Part shown: piece by piece, positions 35,418 to 45,667 of the stretch
How positions within the stretch are numbered: position 1 is the stretch's first letter
Layout: every line of letters starts with the position of its first letter
Source of the DNA: Planctomycetaceae bacterium
GTDB taxonomy: Bacteria; Planctomycetota; Planctomycetia; Planctomycetales; Planctomycetaceae
Direction of reading: 5' to 3'
Length of the DNA stretch: 64,000 nucleotides
NCBI GenBank assembly: GCA_021732975.1
Contig: JAKFWC010000021.1
Coordinates: forward strand, 186,001-250,000
Translations under genes and position numbers: made by a program
The notes under the pieces: generated by a model
The model's input: the letters and a program-made list of their open reading frames with translations, nothing else
What the model was told of the DNA's origin: nothing
The model's database searches: none

Positions 35418-37579
35418 GGGCCGACGACGCGAAATCTGCCACACCGGGGATTCCTTCCACGAGTGGTCATCAGCGCGTTCCTCCCTCCAACAGCGCGATG
35501 GCGCTGCATCTGTTCGTTCTGTTCAATTTCGCCGTGGCCCAGCCCGTTTTCGATCTCCTCGGCGGTCGCATGGAGTTTCTCCGCGATCTCAGTATTCCCG
35601 CGGCTGCAATCTATTCGCTGGCCTTCGTGATGTCGTTCGGCTTGCCGATGCTCATCATTCTGAGCGTGCGGTTGGCAGGAGCCGCCGGTCGTCGGGCACA
35701 GTCGATCACGTTTTCAGCCATCCTCTTTCTGTTGATGGAACTGTTAGCACTCCCGGCATTGAAGCAGACCGGTTTTCTGTCCCCCACCGTTGTTTACTTC
35801 GGAAGTCTCCTGCTCGCCTCAAGCGGAGCATGGCTGTATTGGAACTCACAGAGATTTCGCTCGCTCCTGTCGCTGTGTGCGCTGGGACTGCCGGTCTTTC
35901 CGGCACTGTTTCTGGCTCAATACAGCCTGTCGAACGTCAAGACATATGCAACGACACAAAAGCTGCCCGGAGGGACGCCGTCACCTGTGGTCCTGATCGT
36001 TTTCGACGAATTCTGCGGATCGAGCCTGATGACACCCGGCCGCGAGATTGATGCCGCGCGGTTTCCCAATTTTGCGGCGTTGTCCCGAGACGGGCAGTGG
36101 TTTCGGAATGCGTCGTCGGTTCATGAACTGACGTATCACGCCGTGCCTGCGATTTTGTCGGGGCGATATTCGGACGGGCAAATGCCGCCGGGATTGGCTA
36201 CACGGCCTCAAAACCTGTTCAGCATGCTTGTCGGTGCGGGAGGATACGAGTATGCAGCCTTTGAACCTGTTACGCGTCTGGCTCCTGAGGCGAACACGCT
36301 CGATCATACCGACGGCGACTTCCTGACGGACCGGTTACCGTACTTTCTTTCTACATTGGGACGCGTGTATCTCCATCACCTGACTCCGGACCAACATACT
36401 CGCTGCTTGCCGGGGGTTCCGCGTTTGTGGTTTGGAGTGCGGTTGGAGACCGATATCGATCCCCAGGCCCATCGCGGCACGTTCCGCTACCAATGGAGTG
36501 TCCATCGCAGCCAGCAGTTCCGACATTTCCTCGAAACCATCGATGGCGCCGGCGGGCCGACCGTCCACTTTCTCCATATTTTGATGCCCCATGTTCCGTG
36601 GAGCTATCTTCCCTCCGGCAAACGGTACACGGAAGACGGAGCGGAATGGGAATTACTCCACCTGGGTGACGACGGCGACCGATGGGGCGCCGATGATTTG
36701 CATGCGACGCATGCACAGCAACGCTATCTGCTGCAGTTGATGGAAACCGATCGATTGTTGGGGCAACTGATCGACAAATTGAAGTCGTTGGAGATCTACG
36801 ATGAGACCTTACTCGTGGTCACCGCGGATCATGGAATCTCGTTTCGGCCGGGACAATACCGCCGGAATGTGACGGAAGGGAATCGAGACGAGATTCTCTC
36901 GGTTCCCCTGTTCATCAAGCGTCCCGGTGAAACGCAGTCCGGCATCAACGATCGCCTCGTCGAAACCGTCGACATTTTTCCGACGATTGCCGATGTTCTG
37001 GGATACCGACTGACACGGGATATCGACGGTTGGTCGGTCTTCGATGAGCACCGTTCCACGCGAACATCCACAAAATTCGGAACGCAATTCACGATTGTGT
37101 CTTCACCCGTGGATCGAATCGTGAACTCTCGTGTTCCGCACGAGATTTACCGGCGCTTCGGTTCGGGAGACGATCCGGGTGCGCTCTATCGGATTGGTCC
37201 CGTGCCGGAATTGATCGGGCGGAATGTGACCGATTTTCCGCAGCACGATGTTCCACCGTTAACGCTCGATGTCAGCCGTTTCGGCGACGAATGGCCATCC
37301 GCTCCGGACATTATGGTCCCCTGTTGGTTTGAAGGCCGGGTTCGCAATCACAATCCGGTCGACGAGGATCCGGTTGTACTGGCCGTTGCCGTGAATGGCG
37401 TGATTCAGGCCGTCACGCGAACCTATCGCCATGCGGCGGCCCTGTCTCAATGGGAAGCCTTGGTTCCGGAGTCGGCGTTTCACGACGGGCGGAATGATGT
37501 CCAGATCTACCGGGTAACGGGGTCAAACGCCGCTTGGACCCTTTCCGCCTGCATCGTGCAGCGGGTGTCGGCCAGTTGA
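35414..37579 (+). CDS. Membrane sulfatase-superfamily protein
   Basis: 721 residues. About four or five membrane helices occupy residues ~30-165, followed by a large periplasmic domain of the sulfatase/phosphoethanolamine-transferase type ('VVLIVFDEFCGSSL', 'YPNFAAL'-like 'RFPNFAALSRDG', 'LHILMPHVPW', 'VVTADHGISFRPG'). The C/S-x-P-x-R formylglycine motif is not in its usual place; a threonine or serine in 'NASSVHELTYHAVPAILSG' is a more likely nucleophile, as in LTA synthases and EptA. The last ~110 residues are a beta domain. Likely role: transfer or removal of a charged group on a surface glycan or lipid. Confidence 0.8.
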   Translation: MRADDAKSATPGIPSTSGHQRVPPSNSAMALHLFVLFNFAVAQPVFDLLGGRMEFLRDLSIPAAAIYSLAFVMSFGLPMLIILSVRLAGAAGRRAQSITFSAILFLLMELLALPALKQTGFLSPTVVYFGSLLLASSGAWLYWNSQRFRSLLSLCALGLPVFPALFLAQYSLSNVKTYATTQKLPGGTPSPVVLIVFDEFCGSSLMTPGREIDAARFPNFAALSRDGQWFRNASSVHELTYHAVPAILSGRYSDGQMPPGLATRPQNLFSMLVGAGGYEYAAFEPVTRLAPEANTLDHTDGDFLTDRLPYFLSTLGRVYLHHLTPDQHTRCLPGVPRLWFGVRLETDIDPQAHRGTFRYQWSVHRSQQFRHFLETIDGAGGPTVHFLHILMPHVPWSYLPSGKRYTEDGAEWELLHLGDDGDRWGADDLHATHAQQRYLLQLMETDRLLGQLIDKLKSLEIYDETLLVVTADHGISFRPGQYRRNVTEGNRDEILSVPLFIKRPGETQSGINDRLVETVDIFPTIADVLGYRLTRDIDGWSVFDEHRSTRTSTKFGTQFTIVSSPVDRIVNSRVPHEIYRRFGSGDDPGALYRIGPVPELIGRNVTDFPQHDVPPLTLDVSRFGDEWPSAPDIMVPCWFEGRVRNHNPVDEDPVVLAVAVNGVIQAVTRTYRHAAALSQWEALVPESAFHDGRNDVQIYRVTGSNAAWTLSACIVQRVSAS

Positions 37580-37622
37580 CGCGATGTGATACCACCCGCG
37601 GCTCAGAAAGGGCGTAACTGCC

Positions 37623-37646
37623 CTCGCCAGAGAGCGAGTCTTTTTT
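37623..37646 (+). terminator. Short intrinsic terminator after the operon
   Basis: 5-base arms 'ctcgc' / 'gcgag' followed by 'tctttttt', 44 bases past the sulfatase-like stop. A second small hairpin 'ctgcggtc/gaccgcag' is at 37671-37690. Confidence 0.5.
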
Positions 37647-37727
37647 CGTTCCACACAAAAGCGAAGATCCCTGCGGTCTGGCGACCGCAGCTACGATAAA
37701 CCATAACCGGGTCGGCCGCGCCCGTCG

Positions 37728-40700
37728 CTATCCGAGAGTGTTGCGCGGTGGCATGGGTGCGGGAGCGGTTGTGTCGGTCACGATGGGAAACATCAACGTA
37801 ATCGTGGTCCCGATTCCCTCGGAACTCTCGACGAGAATATGTCCGCCGAACTGGCTGACGATTCCATGCACTACGGCCAGTCCTAACCCCGTCCCCTTGC
37901 CCACCTCCTTCGTCGTGAAAAACGGCTCAAACAACTTGCTCTTCACTTCGTTGGTCATCCCCTCGCCGGTATCGATCACTTGCACGCAGGCGTATTCTCC
38001 GGCGGGGATGTCGCGATCGAGCGCCATTTCGAGGGGCGTCCGCCGCATCAGAACGGATTGAATCGTCAGTCGGCCCCCGTGCGGCATGGCATCGCGTGAG
38101 TTTAACGCCAGATTGATCAACACTTGTTCGAGTTGCCCCTGATCTCCACGGATGTACGGCAGACGTGGCGTACAGACGACGTTCAAGGCGATGTCTTCAC
38201 CGATGAGACGCCGTAGCATGCGCATGGCCGAATCAATCGCGACATTGAGATCGATAACCTTCAATGCCACGACGGATTTGCGGCTGAAGGCCAACAATTG
38301 GGCGGTGAGCTCTGCCGCGCGGTGCCCGGCTTCGCGAATCTCGGCGACGGATTCGCGATGGCCGACATGGAGCGCGATGTCTGCGAGCAACAATTCCGCA
38401 TAGCTGTTAATCACCGTGAGCAGATTGTTGAAATCGTGCGCGATCCCACCGGCCAACCGCCCCACGGCCTCCATTTTTTGCGACTGGCGAACTTGTTCGG
38501 CCAACTGCTTTTCTTCCGTGATATCGCGGGCAAACCCATAAATGGTATTCGTGGCCCGAACCGGGATGGCGTTCCACGAGAACCAACGATAACGACCGGA
38601 TCTGGAACGATAACGATTGACGAACGTCGTTATGGGTTCGTTACGATTGAGTTGAGCCATCACGCGGTCAGTCGCTTCGTGATCGTCCGGATGGACAAAA
38701 GCGGTCCAAGATCGTTCGATCAATTCGCTGGTCAACCAACCGAGCACCTTGGTCCAGGCCGGATTCACCTGATGAATCACGCCGTCGAAGCCGACCGTGC
38801 ATAACATGTCTGGCGATTGACTCCACAAACGGTCGCGCTCGGTTTCGGCCTCCTTTCGTAGCGTGATGTCCCGCATGACCGCACAGTTGTACTCGCGGCC
38901 TTCGTATTGCAGGTAATTGACGGTGATTTCCGTTTGCAGATAGCGGCCGTTTCGGGCGATCCGCTCCGATTCAAACGTGAACGATCCGCGACGTTTGACT
39001 TCTTGCCAATGTGCCGGCCAGATATCTGGTGGAAAATTGGGATCGATGTCGGGGACGGTGAGGCCGATCAACTCGTGGCGTTCGTATCCCAGCGTCCGGC
39101 ATGCGGCTTCGTTGACGTAGAGGATCTCCCCTTCGGGACTGATCCAGAAGACGGCATCGACGGCGCGGTCGACGGTGAACTGCGTTAGTTGCAAGGCCCG
39201 TTCGGTTTCCTTTCGCGCGCTGATATCGAGCGAAATGCCGATCACCCCGGCAATCTGTCCGGTCTCATCCCGGTAAGGGCCTTTGGTCGCGAGAAAGGTG
39301 CGCGTGATGCCGGCCGCGGTAATGGTCTCTTCTTCCGTTTCCGTCAAGCCGGTGTCCATCGCGTGCCGATCGCGCTGCATGATATACCGTGCGCTCTCGG
39401 CATCGAAAAGATCGGTATCGTCGTGTCCCAAAACTTCGGCAACGGATTTACCGACGAAGCGTGACGCTGCGTTGTTGAAGAGCAGGTATTTTCCGTCGCG
39501 ATCCTTGACGAAGACGGCCTCCGTTGTGCCGTCGGCAACGGCCTGCAACAGGTCGGCCGTTCTGCGCAGTTCGGCTTCCGCCCGCTTGCGGTCGGTAATG
39601 TCCGTGGCGATGCCACACAGAGCGTAAGGCTTTCCGTCACTGCGAAAGAGTGGAAACAGAACAGTCAGCATCTCCAAGCGACTGCCATCCGGGAGAACGA
39701 ATGTTTTTTCGATCTGTTGCGGCTGCAAAGTCGTGATCGTGCGATCGTCATTCTGCTGAAACTGCGCGGCGAGTACTCCAGGAACAATGTCTTGTGCCCG
39801 GCGTCCGACCCAGTCGAGTTGAGGTATCGCCATCGATTCGGCCATGCCGCGATTGACGAAGAGATAACGGCCAGTCAAGTCCTTTAGAAATACGTGTGCC
39901 GGACAGAAGTCGAGAACGCTGCGAAAACGCTGCTCGCTGTCGCGGATGGCGGCTTCCGTCCGTTTCAATTCGTCGATATCCATGACCACAATGACGACGG
40001 TGCGCTCTCCGAGCTCGTCGTCGCGCGGTTCGTACGTCACCCGAATCCAATGCAGGTCATTCGTCGGGGACGGCAGCGGGATGGCCATCTCCACTGTCAA
40101 TCGCTCGCCGGCCAGGGCGCGATCGATGCGCGGCTGAATCTGTGTCCAACCGGGAGCTAACAGATCGGGGACAAGGCGTCCTACGACCGCTTCCGAAGTG
40201 AGTCCGAACATGGCGGCGTACGCATCGTTCGCAAAGAGGTATTCGTAATGGGCATTGATGACGACCAGGCCGACGCGCGCCGATCCGGTGGCGATCCGCA
40301 GCAGACGTTCCCGATCGCGCAGCTCGCGTTCGGCGCGCTTCTGCTCGGTAATGTCGCGCGTGACCGAGGCGAAACAGAGTCCGTTTCCGGCGGCGTCCTT
40401 GATCAGGAATAACGATCGCCACGTATCGATCGCCGCGCCGGTCTGCTGATGAATCAACTGCATCTCGCCTTCCCAATACCCATTCTGATAGGTCTCCGGG
40501 TAGGCCACATTGATCGCAAATTCGCGCGAGTCCGGGTGGATGTAATCGAGCGGATTGAACCGGCAGATATCCGCATCCAGGTCGATGCCGATCATCTTTC
40601 TGGCGCCGTTGCTCATGAACGTCACGAGTCCGTCCAGTTCGGCCAACACGATGAAATCGTGGCTGTATTGTACGAGCGTCACCAGTTTCTGCTGTTCGCG

Positions 40701-43700
40701 CTCGGCGCGTTTGCGAGCGGTGATATCGCGGAAACTCCAGACGCGACCAACGGGTTTGCCGTCGATTCGCTGCGGATGAGAAATGCGCTCGATAATCCGG
40801 CCGTCGCAAAAGTCGAGAATGTCGAACGAGGTGGCTTCCGGCGTGCCGTAAATTTCTCCGACGCGGGTGACGAAGGATTGGGGATCCTTCAACTGATTCA
40901 GTGTTTTCTGCATCGCCTCGTTCGTGTTGAAGGCCGCGACGAGGTCTTCTTTCCGGCCCGCTTGAATGAGGTCCGACGGCATTCCCCAAGTGACGAGGAA
41001 TTGCCGATTGAAATCGACAATGCGGCCTTCCAGATCGACCACCAGAATCCCGTCGGCTGTCGACTCCAACGTGGCCATGAGTCGGGAGACAGATTCTTGC
41101 AGCGCCAATTCCGCCTGTTTGCGTTCGGTAATATCGATCGCAATCCCGATCAATTTTTTTGGCGCTCCGTCCGGCAGGCGTTCGAGCGTGCCCCATTCTT
41201 CCAGCCAGCGCGTGGATCCATCCGGCCGAATCACTCGGTAGAGGTTCCGGTAGTCCGCCCCCTGCGCGAGGCATGCCGCCACTCCGGCATCGAAAGCGGC
41301 CCGGTCTTCGGTATGGACCCGCGCCCGGACATCGTGCACCGGTTCCGGCGAATCGATATTGGCGGGAAGGGCCGGTTCCGTACTAAAGTACCGCGTGACG
41401 GAATCGGTCTGTACGTTCCATACGAAAGCCACAGCGCTCGCCGCCTGAAGAGCCACCCGCAAGCGGGCTTCACTTTGGCGAAGGGCATCTTCCGAATGTT
41501 TGCGATCTGTAATGTCGGCAAACGAGCAGACCGCCCCGAAAGGGCGCGCTTCGCCCGAACGAAGCAGCGGTTCGCTGTTGATGGAGACCCATGTCAGTTT
41601 GCCCTCCGGCTGACGGACTCCCATGACGACGTTGGAACAGGGGCGACCCGTACGCAGAGTGACGATCGCGGGATGATCGTCGCCCGGAAACGGCGTACCG
41701 TTTTCACAGACGGCACGCCAATCGCGGTCGACGGATTTGCGTCCGCGGATTTGATCGCGACTCAATCCCAGCAGGCGTTCGGCGCTGGCGTTGCAGGTCA
41801 GAATCGTACCGTCTTCGGCATACAATACGACGCCTTCCGCCAAGGCGGAAATCAGGGATCGGTATTGCTCTTCACTATCACGCAGGGCCGCTTCGGCGCG
41901 CTTACGTTCGGTAATGTTCTGATCGATGCCCTCGACTCGAAGCAGCACTCCCCGAACATCGCGGGTGGCTCGACCACGGCGATGGATCCACATCGATTGG
42001 CCGTCGGGGCGAACGATTCGCACGTCGTTCGCGAATTCATCGGTCTTGCCTGAATGCAGGGCTTCCAGAGCGCTGATTGCAAGTTGGCGATCGTCCGTAT
42101 GGACAAGGTTTAGGAAGGACTCATAATGCAACGGAGAGGTTTCGGGGGGCATGCCCAATAGGTCGTAGAGGGCGTCGGACCACCAGACGGCATCGGTCGC
42201 CGGTTCCCATTCCCAACTGCCGATGTGTGCGATCCGCTGTGCCTCTGCAAGTCGACTTTCACTGATGCGCAATTGAGCGTCGGCACGCTTGAGATCTTCA
42301 ATGTCGGTGCACGTGGCGTACCAGCAGGAGATCGCTCCTTGCGAATCGTGGATGGGCACTTGTCGGGCAATGTGCCAGCGGTACTCTCCATCCCAGCGAC
42401 GGATGCGAAAGTCGACATCGCGAGAAATCCCTGTCGACAGGATCATGCTCCACTCTGCCAGAGTCTCCTCGAGATCATCGGGATGAATGACCTGCGTCCA
42501 GTTCCATTCCAAAAGTTGATCGGTGCTGATGCGCGTGTACTCCGCCGCTTTCGCATTGAGGTGTGTGAGCCCGCCATCGGGATTGGCGACCAGTACGATT
42601 TGCGGAATCGCGTCCGCCAACGATCGAAATCGCTCTTCGCTGTTTCGTAAGGCGATGTCGGCCTGCTTGCGTTCGGTGATGTCCTGGCACGCCCCGACGA
42701 TACGCACCGGCTTGTTCATCTCATCGAAGATCACCACCCATTGGCTTTCCAGTGTGCGCTCCACCCCGTCCGCACGAATGATTCGCTTTTCCTGGCGGAA
42801 CGTCTCACGATCTTTGCAGGCTGTTTGGATGGAATCATGAATGCCGTCGCGGTCGTTTGGATGAATGTGCTCTAGAAATCGCTCCAGCGAGAGGCTGGTA
42901 TCGCCCGGCGAATAGCCGTAGAGGCGGTACAGTTCGTCGGACCAGATCATGGTGTCGGTTTGCAAGTCCCATTCAAGCGACCCGATGTGCGCCAGGCTTT
43001 GGCTTTGTTCCAGCAGCATTCGTTCGCGGTGCAGCCGGTCTTCGGTTTGTTTGCGTTGGGTAATGTCCTGAACCGAAGAGATGGAGAACATTTCTCCGTC
43101 CTGCACGAACGGGCTGATGCGCACTTCGACCGGGAACTCATGGCCATCTTTGTGGCGGTGGATGGTTTCAAATGCACACTGCTCTCCACGCCGCAGACTC
43201 TCACCAACCTTCGCAATCAGTTCGCGATCCGCGTGAAAATTGAACATCTGAGGATACGCGCCAATCAGTTCCTCACGGATGTAACCCAGATGTTCGCAGG
43301 CTTGGGAGTTCACATCGATAATCAGGCCCTCACGGCCATGCAGGAAAAAGGCGTCCGGCGAGTTCTCCACAAACGTTCTTAGTCGTGCTTCGCTGGCGGC
43401 CAGTTTCTGCCGATGATGATCGGTTTCGATGGCGATGCAGGCCAGATGCTCGATCCGTATCAGAATGTCGTGCAACTGCTCGTTCAGGACACCTGTCTGC
43501 CGGGCGTAAACGGCAAACGTTCCCAGCACCGTTTTTCCATCTCCCTTTCTCGACAGGATCGGCATCGACCAGCAGGCGCGCAGATCAAACTTCGCCGCCA
43601 ATGCACGATAATCATCCCATAAGGGGTCGGTCTGAATGTCGTCCACGTAGACCGATTCGCCGCGAAAGGCGGCCGTGCCACACGAACCCACCTGTGGACC

Positions 43701-44327
43701 AATCGAGATGCCTTCAATGGCGGCGTTGTAGGCCTCGGGCAAGCTGTTGCCACTGGCGATGTGCAGCCGCCGGTGAACTCGATCCAGAAGTAGGAACGAA
43801 CCCAGGACGCCCGGAATCGAGGCTTCAATTATGGCAATGAGCTCGCGGAGAACTTCGCGAAGCGGCGCTCCTGCTGCAATCTGTTCGAGCACCTGTTGCT
43901 GACGCCGCGACATCATTTCCGCCGCGCGCCGCGATGTGATATCGCGCGCGATGCCGACCACCCCACAAACGGATTGGTCGATTCCTCGATAGACCGATTT
44001 GGTGGTCTCGAAGATATGGGCCCGTTCGCCGATCGGAATGGTCTGTTCTTCGACTTCGGACACCCCGGTGGCCATGACCCGCCGATCCTGGGTCTGCACG
44101 CTGTGAGCACCCTCGGCACCGAGCAACTCGACATCGTCACGGCCGAGGATTTGTTCAACCGACCGCCCGAGCATGCGCGCGCCGACGGAATTACAGAAGA
44201 GATAGTGTCCGGAAAGGGATTTCACGAACAACGCGTCCGAAGCGGCATCCGCTGCGGCACGCAAGAGATGGATTGTGTTTCGCAGGTCGTCCGAACTGCC
44301 GGATGATGCTGGACTTTCGGAGACCAT
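37728..44327 (-). CDS. Giant multi-PAS sensor histidine kinase
   Basis: 2199 residues from the start at 44327 ('MVSESPASS'; a longer frame to 44450 has no better ribosome-binding site). In order: PAS (~10-125), GAF (~135-295), then thirteen more PAS domains in tandem of ~125 residues each, most ending in 'DIT[ED]RK', then HisKA with 'GGIAHDFNNLL' and HATPase with 'NLALNSRDAM', 'DTGEGM', 'FEPFFTTK' and 'GTGLGL'. No membrane helix is seen, so it is probably cytoplasmic and reads internal signals. It lacks a receiver; the stand-alone receiver at 44525 upstream may be its partner. Such PAS numbers are high even for planctomycetes. Confidence 0.92.
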   Translation of the reverse strand: MVSESPASSGSSDDLRNTIHLLRAAADAASDALFVKSLSGHYLFCNSVGARMLGRSVEQILGRDDVELLGAEGAHSVQTQDRRVMATGVSEVEEQTIPIGERAHIFETTKSVYRGIDQSVCGVVGIARDITSRRAAEMMSRRQQQVLEQIAAGAPLREVLRELIAIIEASIPGVLGSFLLLDRVHRRLHIASGNSLPEAYNAAIEGISIGPQVGSCGTAAFRGESVYVDDIQTDPLWDDYRALAAKFDLRACWSMPILSRKGDGKTVLGTFAVYARQTGVLNEQLHDILIRIEHLACIAIETDHHRQKLAASEARLRTFVENSPDAFFLHGREGLIIDVNSQACEHLGYIREELIGAYPQMFNFHADRELIAKVGESLRRGEQCAFETIHRHKDGHEFPVEVRISPFVQDGEMFSISSVQDITQRKQTEDRLHRERMLLEQSQSLAHIGSLEWDLQTDTMIWSDELYRLYGYSPGDTSLSLERFLEHIHPNDRDGIHDSIQTACKDRETFRQEKRIIRADGVERTLESQWVVIFDEMNKPVRIVGACQDITERKQADIALRNSEERFRSLADAIPQIVLVANPDGGLTHLNAKAAEYTRISTDQLLEWNWTQVIHPDDLEETLAEWSMILSTGISRDVDFRIRRWDGEYRWHIARQVPIHDSQGAISCWYATCTDIEDLKRADAQLRISESRLAEAQRIAHIGSWEWEPATDAVWWSDALYDLLGMPPETSPLHYESFLNLVHTDDRQLAISALEALHSGKTDEFANDVRIVRPDGQSMWIHRRGRATRDVRGVLLRVEGIDQNITERKRAEAALRDSEEQYRSLISALAEGVVLYAEDGTILTCNASAERLLGLSRDQIRGRKSVDRDWRAVCENGTPFPGDDHPAIVTLRTGRPCSNVVMGVRQPEGKLTWVSINSEPLLRSGEARPFGAVCSFADITDRKHSEDALRQSEARLRVALQAASAVAFVWNVQTDSVTRYFSTEPALPANIDSPEPVHDVRARVHTEDRAAFDAGVAACLAQGADYRNLYRVIRPDGSTRWLEEWGTLERLPDGAPKKLIGIAIDITERKQAELALQESVSRLMATLESTADGILVVDLEGRIVDFNRQFLVTWGMPSDLIQAGRKEDLVAAFNTNEAMQKTLNQLKDPQSFVTRVGEIYGTPEATSFDILDFCDGRIIERISHPQRIDGKPVGRVWSFRDITARKRAEREQQKLVTLVQYSHDFIVLAELDGLVTFMSNGARKMIGIDLDADICRFNPLDYIHPDSREFAINVAYPETYQNGYWEGEMQLIHQQTGAAIDTWRSLFLIKDAAGNGLCFASVTRDITEQKRAERELRDRERLLRIATGSARVGLVVINAHYEYLFANDAYAAMFGLTSEAVVGRLVPDLLAPGWTQIQPRIDRALAGERLTVEMAIPLPSPTNDLHWIRVTYEPRDDELGERTVVIVVMDIDELKRTEAAIRDSEQRFRSVLDFCPAHVFLKDLTGRYLFVNRGMAESMAIPQLDWVGRRAQDIVPGVLAAQFQQNDDRTITTLQPQQIEKTFVLPDGSRLEMLTVLFPLFRSDGKPYALCGIATDITDRKRAEAELRRTADLLQAVADGTTEAVFVKDRDGKYLLFNNAASRFVGKSVAEVLGHDDTDLFDAESARYIMQRDRHAMDTGLTETEEETITAAGITRTFLATKGPYRDETGQIAGVIGISLDISARKETERALQLTQFTVDRAVDAVFWISPEGEILYVNEAACRTLGYERHELIGLTVPDIDPNFPPDIWPAHWQEVKRRGSFTFESERIARNGRYLQTEITVNYLQYEGREYNCAVMRDITLRKEAETERDRLWSQSPDMLCTVGFDGVIHQVNPAWTKVLGWLTSELIERSWTAFVHPDDHEATDRVMAQLNRNEPITTFVNRYRSRSGRYRWFSWNAIPVRATNTIYGFARDITEEKQLAEQVRQSQKMEAVGRLAGGIAHDFNNLLTVINSYAELLLADIALHVGHRESVAEIREAGHRAAELTAQLLAFSRKSVVALKVIDLNVAIDSAMRMLRRLIGEDIALNVVCTPRLPYIRGDQGQLEQVLINLALNSRDAMPHGGRLTIQSVLMRRTPLEMALDRDIPAGEYACVQVIDTGEGMTNEVKSKLFEPFFTTKEVGKGTGLGLAVVHGIVSQFGGHILVESSEGIGTTITLMFPIVTDTTAPAPMPPRNTLG

Positions 44328-44524
44328 GGCGACAGCCCTATCGCGATGAAAAGGAAGATGTGCAGCTCGGGCGATCGTCGGTCCGTCGACGGGGAAGATG
44401 AAAGAATGACCGAAACGGCCGGAGCGAAACGGGGAGTATAACGCTTTCATGCGCTGACGAAGAGCGCCCGGAGGGGGCTTTCACCAAGCGAGATTCCCCT
44501 GAGATCCCGCGCCGAAAGCTGGGC

Positions 44525-44947
44525 TTAGAATGAGTCCGTCAATGCCGCATGCACCGCGGCAAGGAGTTCGGCGGGCAGGCACGGCTTTTGCAGTAAGCGG
44601 CAAGCCGAAAGGGATCGCGCTTCCTGCTCGACGGATTCCGTCGCATAGCCCGACAGCAATAACACGGGCAACCGAGAGCGCCGCTGTCGGATTTGCGCAA
44701 CGAGATCTAACCCGTTCATCTCGGGCATCCGCAGATCGGTGACCAGGAGGTGGATGTCGGCCTGATGCGACTCAAAGCAGGCCAGGGCTTCGACACCGTT
44801 CCGCGCTTCAATGACGCGGTATCCAGAATCGGTCAGGAGACGGACCGACAGATTGCGGAGCTGGTCAAAATCCTCGACCAGCAAAATCGTGGGAACAGCG
44901 ATCGGTTCGCATGCGGAATTCGCGTCGGCATTGCAGACCATGATCAC
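44525..44947 (-). CDS. Stand-alone receiver protein
   Basis: 140 residues, a CheY-like receiver with no output domain. Phospho-acceptor aspartate is in 'LLVTDLRMPEMNG'; the acidic pair is in 'ILLVEDFDQL', the T/S in 'LLLSGYAT' and the lysine in 'LLQKPCLP'. It is ~200 bases upstream of the PAS kinase on the same strand and just downstream of the LuxR-type regulator, so it likely passes phosphate between them or tunes the kinase by binding. Confidence 0.88.
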   Translation of the reverse strand: MIMVCNADANSACEPIAVPTILLVEDFDQLRNLSVRLLTDSGYRVIEARNGVEALACFESHQADIHLLVTDLRMPEMNGLDLVAQIRQRRSRLPVLLLSGYATESVEQEARSLSACRLLQKPCLPAELLAAVHAALTDSF

Positions 44948-44989
44948 GTTCCGTCCCTGAACATCGGTAGCGATTTTCGCGTCCGCGGA

Positions 44990-45667
44990 TCACGCGACGG
45001 CGGGAGTGGGTTCCTGGGGAATCAGCCCCTGTTCGATCGCAAACCGCGCCAGGAGCACCCGGTCGTGGATGTCGAGACGCTGCATTATTCGGTTTTTGTG
45101 ATTGTCGATGGCTTTGGTGGTCACATGCATCAGTTTGGCGACTTGCTTGACACTCAACCCCAAAGCCAGTTGCCGCAGGATTTCGAGTTGCAACGGCGTC
45201 AGGTCCGCAACGCCGGTGGCACCTTTGACACAGAGTTTGCCGGAAGCATCCGTGGTCAAAGACTCGCGAACCGAAGCCGAGAAATGCAGATGACCTTGGG
45301 CGATGTTGTCAATGGCGCCGACCAGATCGTCAATCGCATCGGTCTTGAGCAGATAGCCGTGGACATGGACCTTGAGTGCCGATTCCAGTCGCGCCGGGGA
45401 GAAGAAACCCGTTAGAAAGGCAATGCGGCACTTTGGCAGGCGGCGATAGAGTTCCGCCGCAAGCACAATCCCGCTGGAGCCAGGCAATTCCATGTCACAG
45501 ACGACGACATCGGGGATGAAATCGCGCGCCAGAAGCAGGGCTTGCTCGACATTTGTTGCCGCGCCCACAATTTCAAACCGCGAAATCGAGTTCAATGCCG
45601 ATCGCAACGCATCGAGGAACATGCAGTGATCGTCGACGAGCAAAACCCGAATCCGTTGGTCATTCAT
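44990..45667 (-). CDS. NarL/LuxR-family response regulator
   Basis: 225 residues from 45667. Receiver domain: 'VLLVDDHCMFLDAL', aspartate in 'VVVCDMELPGSSG', 'FLTGFFSP' and 'YLLKTDA'. The C-terminal LuxR helix-turn-helix is 'LTPLQLEILRQLALGLSVKQ' followed by 'MHVTTKAIDNHKNRIMQRL', so it binds DNA. The start was chosen because it overlaps the stop of the small upstream gene by 8 bases ('atgaatga'), giving translational coupling; frames reaching 45721 are less likely. Confidence 0.88.
   Translation of the reverse strand: MNDQRIRVLLVDDHCMFLDALRSALNSISRFEIVGAATNVEQALLLARDFIPDVVVCDMELPGSSGIVLAAELYRRLPKCRIAFLTGFFSPARLESALKVHVHGYLLKTDAIDDLVGAIDNIAQGHLHFSASVRESLTTDASGKLCVKGATGVADLTPLQLEILRQLALGLSVKQVAKLMHVTTKAIDNHKNRIMQRLDIHDRVLLARFAIEQGLIPQEPTPAVA

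Noticed and set aside
40449..42053. 534-codon open frame on the plus strand inside the PAS kinase
   Set aside because: It is antisense to well-matched PAS domains and arises from the codon bias of a GC-rich gene; no domain or ribosome-binding site.
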